A stretch of 64,000 bases of DNA from an uncultured Paludibaculum sp. (GCF_963665245.1 NZ_OY762269.1:2734501-2798500); one strand, 5' to 3'. Counted from the first letter of the stretch, positions 9,673-17,409 are shown. Program-made: numbers and translations. Notes: a model not told the origin generated them from the sequence alone.

Positions 9673-9794
9673 AACCATCTTCCTTTCCTCGAGCTTCACT
9701 CTCTACCTATTAGGTGCACACCACGACAAAGTGGTTGCTACTGTCCATTCGGTAGGTGGTCGCTCTGGCGAAGGTCCGCTGGGAAGAAAGAAGA

Positions 9795-9823
9795 AAGGCT
9801 CCCCGGAGGAACCGGGGAGCCTT
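9795..9823 (-). terminator. Terminator that originally followed tRNA-Ser, now separated by the island
   Basis: On the minus strand a perfect 12-bp stem (AAGGCTCCCCGG / CCGGGGAGCCTT, 5-base loop) runs into the pyrimidine-rich tail TTCTTCTTTC. It lies about 36 bases beyond the remnant of the tRNA-Ser 3' end at 9860-9883, in the orientation of that tRNA. Joining the remnant to the intact tRNA would place it as the tRNA terminator. Confidence 0.75.
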
Positions 9824-9859
9824 CTGATAGGAAGGGAGGAAATATTCCGATCGAATTAT

Positions 9860-9883
9860 CTGGCGGAGAGGGAGGGATTCGAA
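9860..9883 (-). repeat. att site, distal copy of the tRNA-Ser 3' end
   Basis: A 24-bp sequence starting CTGGCGGAGA and ending GGATTCGAA, identical to 17233-17256. It corresponds to the 3' half of the T arm, the acceptor strand and the encoded CCA of tRNA-Ser. The tRNA terminator lies just outside it. Confidence 0.85.
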
Positions 9884-9964
9884 AGCTCAGAGGATCTTTA
9901 GAATCAGCAAGTTAAAGAAAACCAATAGCTCCAGTTGCCGTGGTTGCCGCCGATGCTCTGGCAC

Positions 9965-9984
9965 ATTGCCCGCTATTGCCCGCT
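9965..9984 (+). repeat. Paired ATTGCCCGCT repeats, probable integrase arm sites (distal end)
   Basis: Two head-to-tail copies of ATTGCCCGCT, 81 bases inside the distal att core. The same tandem pair recurs at 17177-17196 inside the other end, in the same orientation. Paired short direct repeats flanking the core are typical of arm-type binding sites of tyrosine integrases. Confidence 0.6.
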
Positions 9985-10271
9985 GGAGTTGGCACCCCAT
10001 AGGCGACGGACGACCACTGCGGTAGTATCACAAACGGCGAGATGGCTTTCGGCTTGCTGGCGCTGGCCCCGTTCGGCTCCTTGGCCACGCCAGCCGGGGC
10101 CGACTATCACCGGACCATTGACCCTCAGCAACATTTTGTTGCTGAGCTACCACACCGCCACCCAACAGTATGGCGGCTCCGGGGGACTAGCGTATCTACG
10201 AGCGTGCAGGGCACTGTACTGCGAGCGGCGTCTGAGTTCGCTATCATGCGATTCGGTGAGAGGAGTAAATC

Positions 10272-10904
10272 TTGAGGCTCTTGGAGCATCCCGTTACAGT
10301 ACTCATTCTGGCAAATGCCATCGGCGGCATTGCGTTCTTGACGGCTCACCACTTCAACAATGAGAAGGACGCCATCTCATCTGGTCTGACTGCGGCTACG
10401 TTTGTAGTGCTGTTCTGGTACACCTGGGAGACGCGGACACTCAGGAAGGTGGCTCAGCGACAACTTGGCGAGTCACTGCGGCAGACTGAGAATGCGAATA
10501 GGCCTGTAGTAACGCTGGAATTTGCGACAGTGCCCGAAGGGCGTTATCTAGCGCCAACACTGGCGTTCCACAATATTGGAACTGCTCCGGCATTCAACAT
10601 TGTGATTGACTGCACATCGATATCTCCAGATGTAACTATTGGTATCAAGCCCTGTCATGCACTCGGTGCTAACTGTAAGGAGGACGGATTTGTCGAATTC
10701 TATGATAAAACAGAGGATCTAAAAAATATATTTTCAACAGAATCTGATATTGGTCGTTACTTGCATGAGCACTGCGGCGCTGGGACGTATTCAATGCGAA
10801 TGCGTTACGAAGGTCCTGATGGACTACACTATGAAACCCGGATCATGATGCATTTCCCATTTGATCTCCGATGGTTCACATTTCAGTCCTACGCAAAGCT
10901 CTAG
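10272..10904 (+). CDS. Hypothetical two-helix membrane protein (island cargo)
   Basis: A 210-residue protein of unknown family. Two transmembrane helices near the N terminus (about 7-25, VTVLILANAIGGIAFLTAH, and 38-54, GLTAATFVVLFWYTWETR) are followed by a predicted helical stretch (LRKVAQRQLGESLRQTE) and a beta-rich domain containing RPVVTLEFATV and LAFHNIGTAPAFNIVIDC. This pattern of short membrane anchor, helix and soluble beta domain with an N-I-G-T-A-P-A motif recurs in many bacterial proteins of unknown role. The start is TTG 10272, supported by AGGAG six bases upstream. The coding region is AT-richer than neighbouring chromosomal genes, which fits horizontal origin. Confidence 0.7.
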   Translation: MRLLEHPVTVLILANAIGGIAFLTAHHFNNEKDAISSGLTAATFVVLFWYTWETRTLRKVAQRQLGESLRQTENANRPVVTLEFATVPEGRYLAPTLAFHNIGTAPAFNIVIDCTSISPDVTIGIKPCHALGANCKEDGFVEFYDKTEDLKNIFSTESDIGRYLHEHCGAGTYSMRMRYEGPDGLHYETRIMMHFPFDLRWFTFQSYAKL

Positions 10905-11590
10905 GATTGTACGTTCCGCCATGACATTTGTGTGATGCTGCGGATGTCGCCAGAGACTTCTGCGTCATGCCTGTACCTTTAAGGCTTCTGCGCATCGTCG
11001 AGGTAACAGTCGCTCTGGCAGGACAATCAAGTCAACATGCTTCAATTGAAGCTTCCCGCAGATTCGCCGTTATGCTCCCTGATGATCTACCAACGACCTC
11101 CCAGCCCAAACGCCTTGAGCTTCCGGTTTAGCCTCCATGCACAGCTCGTCTTGACCGATGTTCCGTCGGCCCGCGCTTGTCTGCCGAGCTTGTGCATATT
11201 CCGCACCGTGCCGGTTAGCGTTCCGGGGTGAAGCCGATCACGATTCCGGGCGGAGGGTCATCCACACTCTTGGTTGATTCCCGCTAGAAAGCGGCCTGTC
11301 CCCGACCATTGAACGGCTTCGTTAGAATGCGTGGTAGGGTTCGATGCGACCTCAACCTGCGCCTTGAGCCAGCGGCGAAGATCACCGACCGCTTAGGCGC
11401 AAGAACTACCCTTCTTGATGTCCAAGTCACTGCACGTAGCCTCCGGAACGGTGTCTAGGCAGTTCCAGAGCTTATCCGTGAGTCTCCGCATGCGCTCCGA
11501 TGCCCACAGTTCGCGATGGCTCGCCATCTACTGAAACTCCTCACGAAGAGCTCCCGGAAAGTACCCACTTTTCAACTTGATCTTCATGAC
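10905..11590. other. Non-coding stretch inside the island
   Basis: Nearly 690 bases between the membrane-protein gene and the LuxR-type gene. Short open frames exist on both strands but none shows a ribosome-binding site, codon pattern or recognisable motif. I see no repeat or RNA structure that I can support. Confidence 0.5.
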
Positions 11591-11866
11591 CTAGATACCT
11601 CTTGGACTTTCAATCCTTGAGTGGGACGTTTCTCCGACGTCGAGTCGTTGGCAATAGAGACATCCAACAATGCCCAGTTGGTGACGATTCAACCCGGTTT
11701 TCCTCATCAACTTACTAACGTAGATCCTCGATGCAGCATCCGTTAAGTTCAACGCAGTTGCCAGTTCTTTATTCGAAGTACCGTGACCGAGACATTCGAG
11801 GACAGTCAATTCGCGATGGGTGAGCTTCGGAAGATTGACCAACTTGTCCATCATCGCAATGAGCAT
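11591..11866 (-). CDS. Stand-alone LuxR/GerE-type helix-turn-helix protein
   Basis: A 91-residue protein made almost only of a LuxR C-terminal DNA-binding domain: LTHRELTVLECLGHGTSNKE, then LATALNLTDAASRIYVSKLM and RKTGLNRHQLGIVG. It matches the four-helix GerE pattern (R-E-x-x-V/L, N-K-E-L/I-A, L-x-x-S/A, V-x-x-H/S-x-x-x-x-M-x-K). There is no receiver or autoinducer domain, so its activity is probably set by expression level or a partner. ATG 11866 has GGAGG about eight bases upstream. It may regulate island genes, since it faces the long non-coding gap and the second recombinase lies upstream in the same orientation, but this is inference. Confidence 0.75.
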   Translation of the reverse strand: MLIAMMDKLVNLPKLTHRELTVLECLGHGTSNKELATALNLTDAASRIYVSKLMRKTGLNRHQLGIVGCLYCQRLDVGETSHSRIESPRGI

Positions 11867-12691
11867 TGCTGATTCCTCCGTTCGGAAGAACAGGTCACGA
11901 TTGCCAAGCCGAGGCGGGGCGTAACATGAATAGGGATAGTTGAGAGGATCACCGCTTGAACAGCGGCGTTCATTGGCACGCGCGAATAATAACGCATCTC
12001 AGGTCACTCCGTCAAATCTAGAGGGCATTTAAGCCCCTTGGCATGCCCGAGGGCACCCGGCACCTGGACGCGATAGTTAGTCGCCTTTTCTGAGGACCGA
12101 CACCGACGTGCCAGGCAGTTAGCCTTTAACGCGTCAGATCGTTTTCAGAGTATCCCATCCGAAAATCTATGTCAATGGATTCGCGAGAATTGTTTCCCCT
12201 ATTTTGCTGCACCCGAGCGCCTTTCTGAGAGTTCCTTTCGGATGACACTCCACGCGCACCGTTGAATACCTCCCCCGTCGGGTGCCACAACTCACCATCC
12301 CGCAAGTGGAAGGCAGCCCAGTCACCTGAACACGTCTACCTCTTTCGGTATTATGCCGTCTGGCGGCGGTTTTCCGCCCTACGATGCCGTCGATTCCGGT
12401 TCGCCGTCTGGTTTTAAGTCCGGATTCCCATTTCTGAATGTTGGAATTGCTGAGCGGGCACGCGATTTCAGCTCAACAAGTTAAGCCGCCGAAAATGCCG
12501 CTGCCCAATCGAGCCGAGTACTTTGTCACCTCGTTTTACAGCGGCTCGACGCCGGGCCGTCATGACGGGCGGGAGCGTGTAACCACCGGCAACAATCCCC
12601 TTGCAGCCGTCATGCGGGTTTCGCCCTCTGCTGGAGCGGTGGACGCCAGGATTGGCACCAGACGTTCTGGGGCGACGTTGTCCACAACAGT
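11867..12691. other. Non-coding stretch inside the island
   Basis: About 825 bases upstream of the LuxR-type gene. A 101-codon plus-strand frame (12438-12743) lacks a ribosome-binding site and overlaps the end of the recombinase antisense, so I do not call it. No other feature is supported. Confidence 0.5.
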
Positions 12692-13561
12692 TCAGCGATT
12701 CAGGAATTTGAAGAGACCATCTGTCGGGCGTGCGTGGACGTAAACACTTGTCACTTCCAGGCTAGAGTGCCCGAGTTGCTCCTTCACGAGCGAGATTGGT
12801 GCGCCGTTGTCCAGCGCGTGTGATGCGGCGGCATGCCTGAACCAGTGCGGCGATACCCGTTGCTCGATTCCCGCTCCTTTTGCCGCTCCCTGAATCACGC
12901 GGAACACGGCAGGCTGGTCCAGTGCCCGCCCGCTCTTGCTCGGGAACACGGGCGCGTCAGTACCAGAACTGCCGCGCAACCGGCACAACTCTTCATGAAG
13001 ACGTTGCGAGACCAGCACATGGCGCGTCTTGCCGCCCTTGCCAAAGATCGTTACCTGTGCAAGTCCGCCGTCGCGCGGTTGAACATCCCGCCACTTCAGC
13101 CCGCACAGTTCCGACACGCGGCAACCGGTCTCATACAAAGCGCGGAGGATCGCGTGATTTCGTGGGTTGTCTTCGCGTTCGATGATCCGAGTGATGTCTT
13201 CGTGCGACAAGATGCGTTCTGCGAGGGTGTTCTTCGGCTTCCGGACAGTAAGCGCAGCCCCGACATTGAAGGTGCTGTAGCCAATCTTGAAAGAGAAAGT
13301 AATGAGGCTCTTCGCAGCGGCGAGGGTGCGCTTCTGAGAGGCCGGAGCGAGGTCAGCTAGTGAGTCCGCAAAGCCCTGAAGATCGTCAAGCGTTATCTGG
13401 GGTAGCGGTCTCACAACGAACGAGCGCAATCGTTCGATGTCCGATGTGTACGCCCGTTGACTGTGTGCCGACTTGCCGTGTAGCCACAGCCGGATTGCCT
13501 GCTCATCGCTATCGGCCTGTCGCCGAATCACAGTTCCGAGGGGCAAAATGGCGGTGTCCAT
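12692..13561 (-). CDS. XerC/XerD-like tyrosine recombinase
   Basis: A 289-residue recombinase. An N-terminal SAM-like core-binding domain (KSAHSQRAYTSDIERL) is followed by a complete catalytic domain: Arg I in ETGCRVSELCGLKW, Lys in FGKGGKTR, the box II H-x-x-R in SPHWFRHAAASHALD, then GHSSLEVTSVYVHA with the nucleophilic Tyr. Its size matches Xer-type resolvases and small integrases. It could drive intramolecular rearrangement, dimer resolution or act with the second integrase. I chose ATG 13561 over 13618 because a promoter with its -10 box six bases before 13561 overlaps a palindrome there (next entry), which implies a leaderless transcript. The longer start would place the palindrome inside the coding region. 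Confidence 0.85.
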   Translation of the reverse strand: MDTAILPLGTVIRRQADSDEQAIRLWLHGKSAHSQRAYTSDIERLRSFVVRPLPQITLDDLQGFADSLADLAPASQKRTLAAAKSLITFSFKIGYSTFNVGAALTVRKPKNTLAERILSHEDITRIIEREDNPRNHAILRALYETGCRVSELCGLKWRDVQPRDGGLAQVTIFGKGGKTRHVLVSQRLHEELCRLRGSSGTDAPVFPSKSGRALDQPAVFRVIQGAAKGAGIEQRVSPHWFRHAAASHALDNGAPISLVKEQLGHSSLEVTSVYVHARPTDGLFKFLNR

Positions 13562-13563
13562 AT

Positions 13564-13597
13564 ACACATGATAAGTCGAGTTATCATGTGTTGTCAA
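13564..13597 (-). promoter_or_regulatory. Promoter with overlapping palindromic operator for the XerC/D-like gene
   Basis: On the minus strand TTGACA (13597-13592), an 18-base spacer and TATCAT (13573-13568) form a near-consensus promoter. Over it lies an inverted repeat with 11-bp arms (ACACATGATAA at 13564-13574 and its exact complement at 13581-13591, spacer GTCGAG) covering the -10 box. The predicted transcription start falls at ATG 13561. A repressor bound here would block the promoter; its identity is unknown. Confidence 0.65.
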
Positions 13598-14646
13598 GGT
13601 AAACCTGAAGCCGTTCATGGGTGACGTGTCTGCACCTCACAGCGGCAGGGCAATGTGGTGGGCCCGTCCGGAGTGCCTGCCTGTGTGACCGGGCCGTCGT
13701 GCGACCACACAGGCGGGTGTCGCATGTTGCGATTGCCCGCAGAGGCATCCGTCGGACCTGAAGACGGTGTCACCTGGGACGGCTGGGGACCCCTGGCCGA
13801 GGCAGGGGCCTTCCCCCTTTAGCCGAGGCAGGGGTTGGGCATCCCCGGTTAGTGGCGACACGATCTTTCAAATCTTGGACTCACGGTCGCCGCCGTCGTG
13901 GTGCCACAGGCTTAAGCCTGCTGCCCTGGCGGCCCCAAGGACGAGCCGGTGGCCAGGAGGTGACCAGACGGGTAGGTAGGGTGCCTCGAACGGTTTCTTA
14001 CCGCTCTTACCTCCTTTTCGCGATTTCTTACGCGGAAGGTAAAAAGTTAACTCTATGATTCCAAATGGGTTAGGTTCTCTGACAACCCTTCTCTTACCTT
14101 TCTTACCTTTTTTACACCATATACCTACATGCGCGCTAGGCCGGTGACCCTCTGAGCGCTCTCTACATATATACCTGGTGCCAAAAAGGTAAGAACCGTA
14201 AAAAGTGCCTTTTTTGGGCTGCAACTTACTCATTCCAGAGCACTTAACGCTCTTACATCTGAGGTAAGAAGCAGGTAAAAAGGTAAGAAATTGGGGCGAT
14301 TTGGTGAAGATCATTTAAGATTCCTGCCAATCTGCGTGAGCTGATCGCGTTGCTGACATCCCTACAGTACTTTCAGTGCCCTCTTTTGCCCAAGGTTGTG
14401 GATTGCGAGCCCACACATCTAGAGTAATTTGCGGCTATCTGTCCCACGCCGGGGTAAAGGTTTCAGATGTGTAAGTGTGGCGCAACAGAAGAAAGTTATC
14501 GACGATCACAAGATCGCCGGGGCAACTGAACATGTGGGCGCTGACGACAGATGGAGCATCTCATAGAATGTTCTGCTCGGATGTACAGCATCATCTGTTC
14601 TGTTATTCCGAGATTATTTTGCGGGATATGGAAGGAAGGTATACGT
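13598..14646. other. Intergenic region with palindromes and repeat cluster
   Basis: About 1 kb between the divergent recombinase and the two-gene operon. It holds the CAGGCTTAAGCCTG palindrome near 13907-13920, a duplicated GCCGAGGCAGGGG around 13796-13834 and the GGTAAGAA cluster at 13994-14290. No gene is convincing: the 148-codon minus frame over 13868-14314 has Lys/Gly-rich composition created by the repeats themselves. Confidence 0.55.
13994..14290. repeat. Cluster of GGTAAGAA / TTCTTACC motifs (iteron-like)
   Basis: About ten copies or close variants occur in 300 bases: TTCTTACC or CTCTTACC at about 13995, 14004, 14091 and 14099, a TTTCTTACG variant at 14024, GGTAAGAA at 14188, 14263 and 14282, GGTAAAAA at 14038 and 14274, and TCTTAC at 14251. 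Several are 8-9 bases apart and both orientations occur. The region is AT-rich relative to its surroundings. This resembles iterons of a replication origin or a multi-site operator. No Rep gene was recognised in the window. Confidence 0.55.
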
Positions 14647-14907
14647 ATGATGATGAATAAGGCGGTCTTGGTTCGCCCGATCAATGGCAGAACATGCCTA
14701 TGGTTGGATACCCAGGTGGCTACTATTCGCCGGAACACTGGTCGGCGACTCGGCTATGGCCCATTACTTGAAGCCATCGTAAATGGAATCGTGGAAGCCG
14801 GTATCGACTTTACCGACTGCGCCGGCATGTCCGATGTCTCCGCCAAGATGGTGCGGCTGCTAAATGCTCGGTTTACACGCACCGATCTTCTTCAAGGGGG
14901 TAAGTAG
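14647..14907 (+). CDS. Small hypothetical protein, first gene of an island operon
   Basis: An 86-residue protein (MMMNKAVLVRPINGRTCLWL...) with no motif I recognise. It looks soluble, mixed alpha/beta, and contains a predicted helix GYGPLLEAIVNGIVEAGIDF. ATG 14647 is chosen because AGGAAGG sits about seven bases upstream; the open frame extends further 5' but without a ribosome-binding site. The stop codon is only two bases before the next gene's ATG, so the two are almost certainly translated from one mRNA. Location in the island makes it candidate cargo of unknown function. Confidence 0.6.
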   Translation: MMMNKAVLVRPINGRTCLWLDTQVATIRRNTGRRLGYGPLLEAIVNGIVEAGIDFTDCAGMSDVSAKMVRLLNARFTRTDLLQGGK

Positions 14908-14909
14908 TT

Positions 14910-15662
14910 ATGAGTTGTACCCTCAAACTCAGGTCGGCTCAACCCGGCTCAATCTCAGGTGGAATCATGCGCGGCGAAAACGGCCTACCGATGCTCGCTA
15001 AAAGAGGCGTGCCAATTAAAGGCCGAATCATTATCGCTCCGGAAACCGTGGAAAAACAGGTAACCGATTCGCAGGCGCCGGTGTCGCATCTCGCCTTGCA
15101 GGTCGCTCTGGGGGACATCCCGGTCTACAACGTTCTGGTGCCCGTTAGCGACTTCGGCGACCCGGCGCTGTTTCGGCGCGCGATGAGCGATGGACGGCTT
15201 CCCGAGGGGGTGGAGTTCACCGACGAACTTCGCGATGGAATAATCGCCCTCTCTTTCGCGAAAGAGCTGTTCCCGGAATACCCGGCTGACTTCTACTCCA
15301 CTTCCGAAGGTATGTTCGAATCGGGGCAGCGACTCGCCAACGCTGAATTTACCATCTGTGGCCAGACAGAGAACATTTATCACGAGCAGTTCTACGTGAT
15401 TCGCGCAGCCGACGGAAAGCGAGTCACGGTAGCCGTCGAAGACATGCAACGCGGTAGTTATGCCGATCTTCTTGGCCCATCTGTTCGAATCTTTGACCCC
15501 CTGGGTGTCTATATGCGGCTACGTCGAGAATGGCTGGACAGGTCGGAATCCGAAAAGCAGGTATTCGATGACGAATTGCTGCGCGAAAAACAGGCAGAAG
15601 TTGTGCGCAAACATCAGGAGAGAATGGAAGAGGAGCAAAAAGCAAGATGGCGAAACAAGTAG
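14910..15662 (+). CDS. Hypothetical protein, second gene of the island operon
   Basis: A 250-residue cytoplasmic protein of no family known to me. The middle is mixed alpha/beta (SHLALQVALGDIPVYNVLVP, FRRAMSDGRLPEGVEFTDEL). The C-terminal 50 residues are a highly charged helix, probably a coiled coil (SEKQVFDDELLREKQAEVVR onward, ending in alternating K, R, E and Q). ATG 14910 follows GGGGG by nine bases and the preceding stop by two. There is no signal peptide or membrane segment. Tight coupling with the 86-residue protein suggests a two-component cargo unit, perhaps a complex. Toxin-antitoxin or defence roles are possible but nothing in the sequence shows them. Confidence 0.65.
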   Translation: MSCTLKLRSAQPGSISGGIMRGENGLPMLAKRGVPIKGRIIIAPETVEKQVTDSQAPVSHLALQVALGDIPVYNVLVPVSDFGDPALFRRAMSDGRLPEGVEFTDELRDGIIALSFAKELFPEYPADFYSTSEGMFESGQRLANAEFTICGQTENIYHEQFYVIRAADGKRVTVAVEDMQRGSYADLLGPSVRIFDPLGVYMRLRREWLDRSESEKQVFDDELLREKQAEVVRKHQERMEEEQKARWRNK

Positions 15663-15855
15663 TTCATCCGCATCTGCAAGAAGGAAATGGGCGGCGCGTA
15701 GTGTGACGGTGACAGCCTGAACTCTTCAGCTACATTTGTAGCTCTCGTCATGAGCGCGGACAACGAAGCCGAGTTCAACCCTTAACAGGGACACCGCGCG
15801 CCACCCAAGGCCGGACTCGGTGTTCATGCCCGCATGTTTAGCGCGGCGGTGTAGT

Positions 15856-17154
15856 TCAATCGCGTTTGGGGAGCGGTACCACATTATTCGGGCGAGGCTT
15901 TTCAGCGAAAGCTTCCCGGAGAACGGCGGTCAACCGCTCCTGACTTTCAGGCATCCATGCAGCGTAGTGCTTTCTTACCATCTGTTCTGTATTACCGAGC
16001 AACTCGGCTACGTCTCTAATACTGACACCAGGGCGCTGTAATAATACCCGTGCGAATGTGTGCCTGAAACGATGGGGGGTAGGTGGTTCCTTCCACTCTC
16101 CGCACAGTGCCCAAAGTGCCTTGAGCTTTCTTCTCCATACATCTGTGATCACGTTTACGTCGGTGGTTGTGTGCGCCCCGAAGATGAGCGGCCCTACGGT
16201 TCTGGAGCGCTCTCGGATCCTTTCTTGAAGCCATTCAGGAACCCACGTGTAAACGTGCGTGCCGTTCTTCGTTGTTCTGATGTGGACTTCGCCCGAAGGC
16301 TTCAGCCGATCAATGTGGAAGGTACAAACGTCCAGGATACGCAGCCCTGTATAAACCGAGATCGATATGAAATCGGCGAGGTCCTCGCCGGTCCAAGTGC
16401 GCTGGTACTCTTTGTACCGGGTATCCGTGTGGACAACTTGGCCGTTCCGTTTCTTTGGCCACTTTCGCAGGGAGGTAGAGCCGTATGTGGCGCAGGCTGC
16501 GAACATCTTATCCAGTTCGTCGTCCGTGAAGGGGAGTTTCTGTTCCCCGCGACGGTCACCGGCAGCTTTCCCTCGTGGATTCTTCACCAATCGCGCCACG
16601 TTGCGAGTGACCCACTCATTCGTGAGGCAGAATTCAAAGAAGGCCTTCACCGTGCTCAACCGCTTGATCGAGGTCTGTGGACCGACTCCCCAACTGGCGC
16701 GGAACTCCCGCACGTCCAAAGGGGTCCATTGACTGATCATGATGTATCCCAGTTTTGTGGAGTAAGCCTGAAGCTGAGTGACCAAGGCGGTGTACTTCAG
16801 CACGGTGTTCGGGGAGGAGTTCCGCTGATGTTCGGCCAGGAAGGCGGTGGTAGCCTGCTCTATGGACACTGCAGAATCGCCTGAGACGCGCGTCGGCTCA
16901 ACCGGGGGTAGTAAGGAGTGCCCGTCCCAGGCTCCGGATCTCTCCCAGGCGGTGGCCACGGCTTTAGCCTCGTCCCAGGCAGATCGCCCGGTTTGTTTGC
17001 GCCTGAACTTGCCTCCGAGACTGCCCGAGGCAAAGATCATGCACGAACAGCGCTTCCAGCCTTTGGTCCGCTCTTCGAACTCCCCATTGCGAGATTCTTC
17101 GGGGCGTTTGGCCTCGCATTCCAGGCGGTGGCGGCGGTACAGGTGGAGAGACAT
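15856..17154 (-). CDS. Tyrosine-family site-specific integrase of the tRNA-Ser island
   Basis: A 432-residue integrase. The N terminus is Arg/Lys-rich with Cys and His (MSLHLYRRHRLECEAKRPEE, then WKRCSCMIFASG), followed by a core-binding domain (VSIEQATTAFLAEHQRNSSP) and a catalytic domain with Arg I (VYTGLRILDVC), box II (TPHRFRHTFARVLLQ), GNTEQMVRKHYAAW carrying the nucleophilic Tyr, and a C-terminal tail. It lies just inside the intact tRNA-Ser gene, as expected for the integrase that uses this tRNA as attachment site. I chose ATG 17154, which leaves the ATTGCCCGC arm sites in the promoter region, so integrase binding could autoregulate. The open frame reaches 17208 but with no better start. 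Confidence 0.88.
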   Translation of the reverse strand: MSLHLYRRHRLECEAKRPEESRNGEFEERTKGWKRCSCMIFASGSLGGKFRRKQTGRSAWDEAKAVATAWERSGAWDGHSLLPPVEPTRVSGDSAVSIEQATTAFLAEHQRNSSPNTVLKYTALVTQLQAYSTKLGYIMISQWTPLDVREFRASWGVGPQTSIKRLSTVKAFFEFCLTNEWVTRNVARLVKNPRGKAAGDRRGEQKLPFTDDELDKMFAACATYGSTSLRKWPKKRNGQVVHTDTRYKEYQRTWTGEDLADFISISVYTGLRILDVCTFHIDRLKPSGEVHIRTTKNGTHVYTWVPEWLQERIRERSRTVGPLIFGAHTTTDVNVITDVWRRKLKALWALCGEWKEPPTPHRFRHTFARVLLQRPGVSIRDVAELLGNTEQMVRKHYAAWMPESQERLTAVLREAFAEKPRPNNVVPLPKRD

Positions 17155-17176
17155 CGGCCCCCCGATCCTATCATGG

Positions 17177-17196
17177 ATTGCCCGCCATTGCCCGCT
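17177..17196 (+). repeat. Paired ATTGCCCGC repeats, probable integrase arm sites (integrase end)
   Basis: ATTGCCCGCC and ATTGCCCGCT head to tail, 36 bases inside the proximal att core and upstream of the integrase start. It matches the pair at 9965-9984 in sequence and orientation. Confidence 0.6.
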
Positions 17197-17232
17197 GTTA
17201 CGGATCAACGTCTGTAAGCTATTGATTCTAAA

Positions 17233-17256
17233 CTGGCGGAGAGGGAGGGATTCGAA
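17233..17256 (-). repeat. att site within the intact tRNA-Ser 3' end
   Basis: The 24-bp repeat identical to 9860-9883, here forming the 3' end of the functional tRNA gene, so integration reconstituted the tRNA. Confidence 0.85.
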
Positions 17257-17323
17257 CCCTCGATACAGTTTCCCGTATACACGCTTTCCAAGCGTGCGCC
17301 TTCAACCACTCGGCCACCTCTCC
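17234..17323 (-). tRNA. tRNA-Ser(GGA)
   Basis: A 90-base class II tRNA. The acceptor stem GGAGAGG pairs with CCTCTCC, the D arm is GCCGAGTGG-like, and the anticodon loop TTGGAAA carries GGA (17287-17289). A long variable arm and the T arm GGTTCGAATCC follow, with discriminator G and an encoded CCA. It decodes UCC/UCU. Its 3' end is the island attachment site, and its terminator now lies 7.4 kb away. Confidence 0.95.
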
Positions 17324-17409
17324 TGGGGTGCTTTGACGCCCTTCGGGAGGCGCTGTCCGCGCCATCAAGGCATCATTGCGAGTTCACTAGACAGTGTATC
17401 ATGACGGCC

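Larger units (their letters stand above)
9860..17256. mobile_element. Integrative island in the 3' end of tRNA-Ser(GGA)
   Basis: About 7.4 kb bounded by a 24-bp direct repeat of the tRNA-Ser 3' end (9860-9883 and 17233-17256), with a tyrosine integrase immediately inside the intact-tRNA end. Cargo consists of a second tyrosine recombinase, a LuxR-type HTH protein, a membrane protein and a two-gene operon of unknown function. Several stretches are visibly AT-richer than the surrounding chromosome (for example around 10700-10760 and 14040-14300). No conjugation, capsid or replication gene was recognised, so mobility would need help or be limited to excision and integration. Confidence 0.85.

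Noticed and set aside
12438..12743. A 101-codon plus-strand frame in the island
   Set aside because: It has no ribosome-binding site and no motif, and it runs antisense into the end of the XerC/D-like gene.
13994..14290. GGTAAGAA motifs considered as a CRISPR array
   Set aside because: Motifs are only 8 bases long, irregularly spaced and in both orientations.
13868..14314. A 148-codon minus-strand frame in the island
   Set aside because: Its Lys/Gly-rich composition is produced by the GGTAAGAA repeats and it lacks a ribosome-binding site.
15728..15743. AGCTACA-TT-TGTAGCT palindrome after the island operon considered as a terminator
   Set aside because: It is a short, AT-rich stem with a two-base centre and no T-tract.
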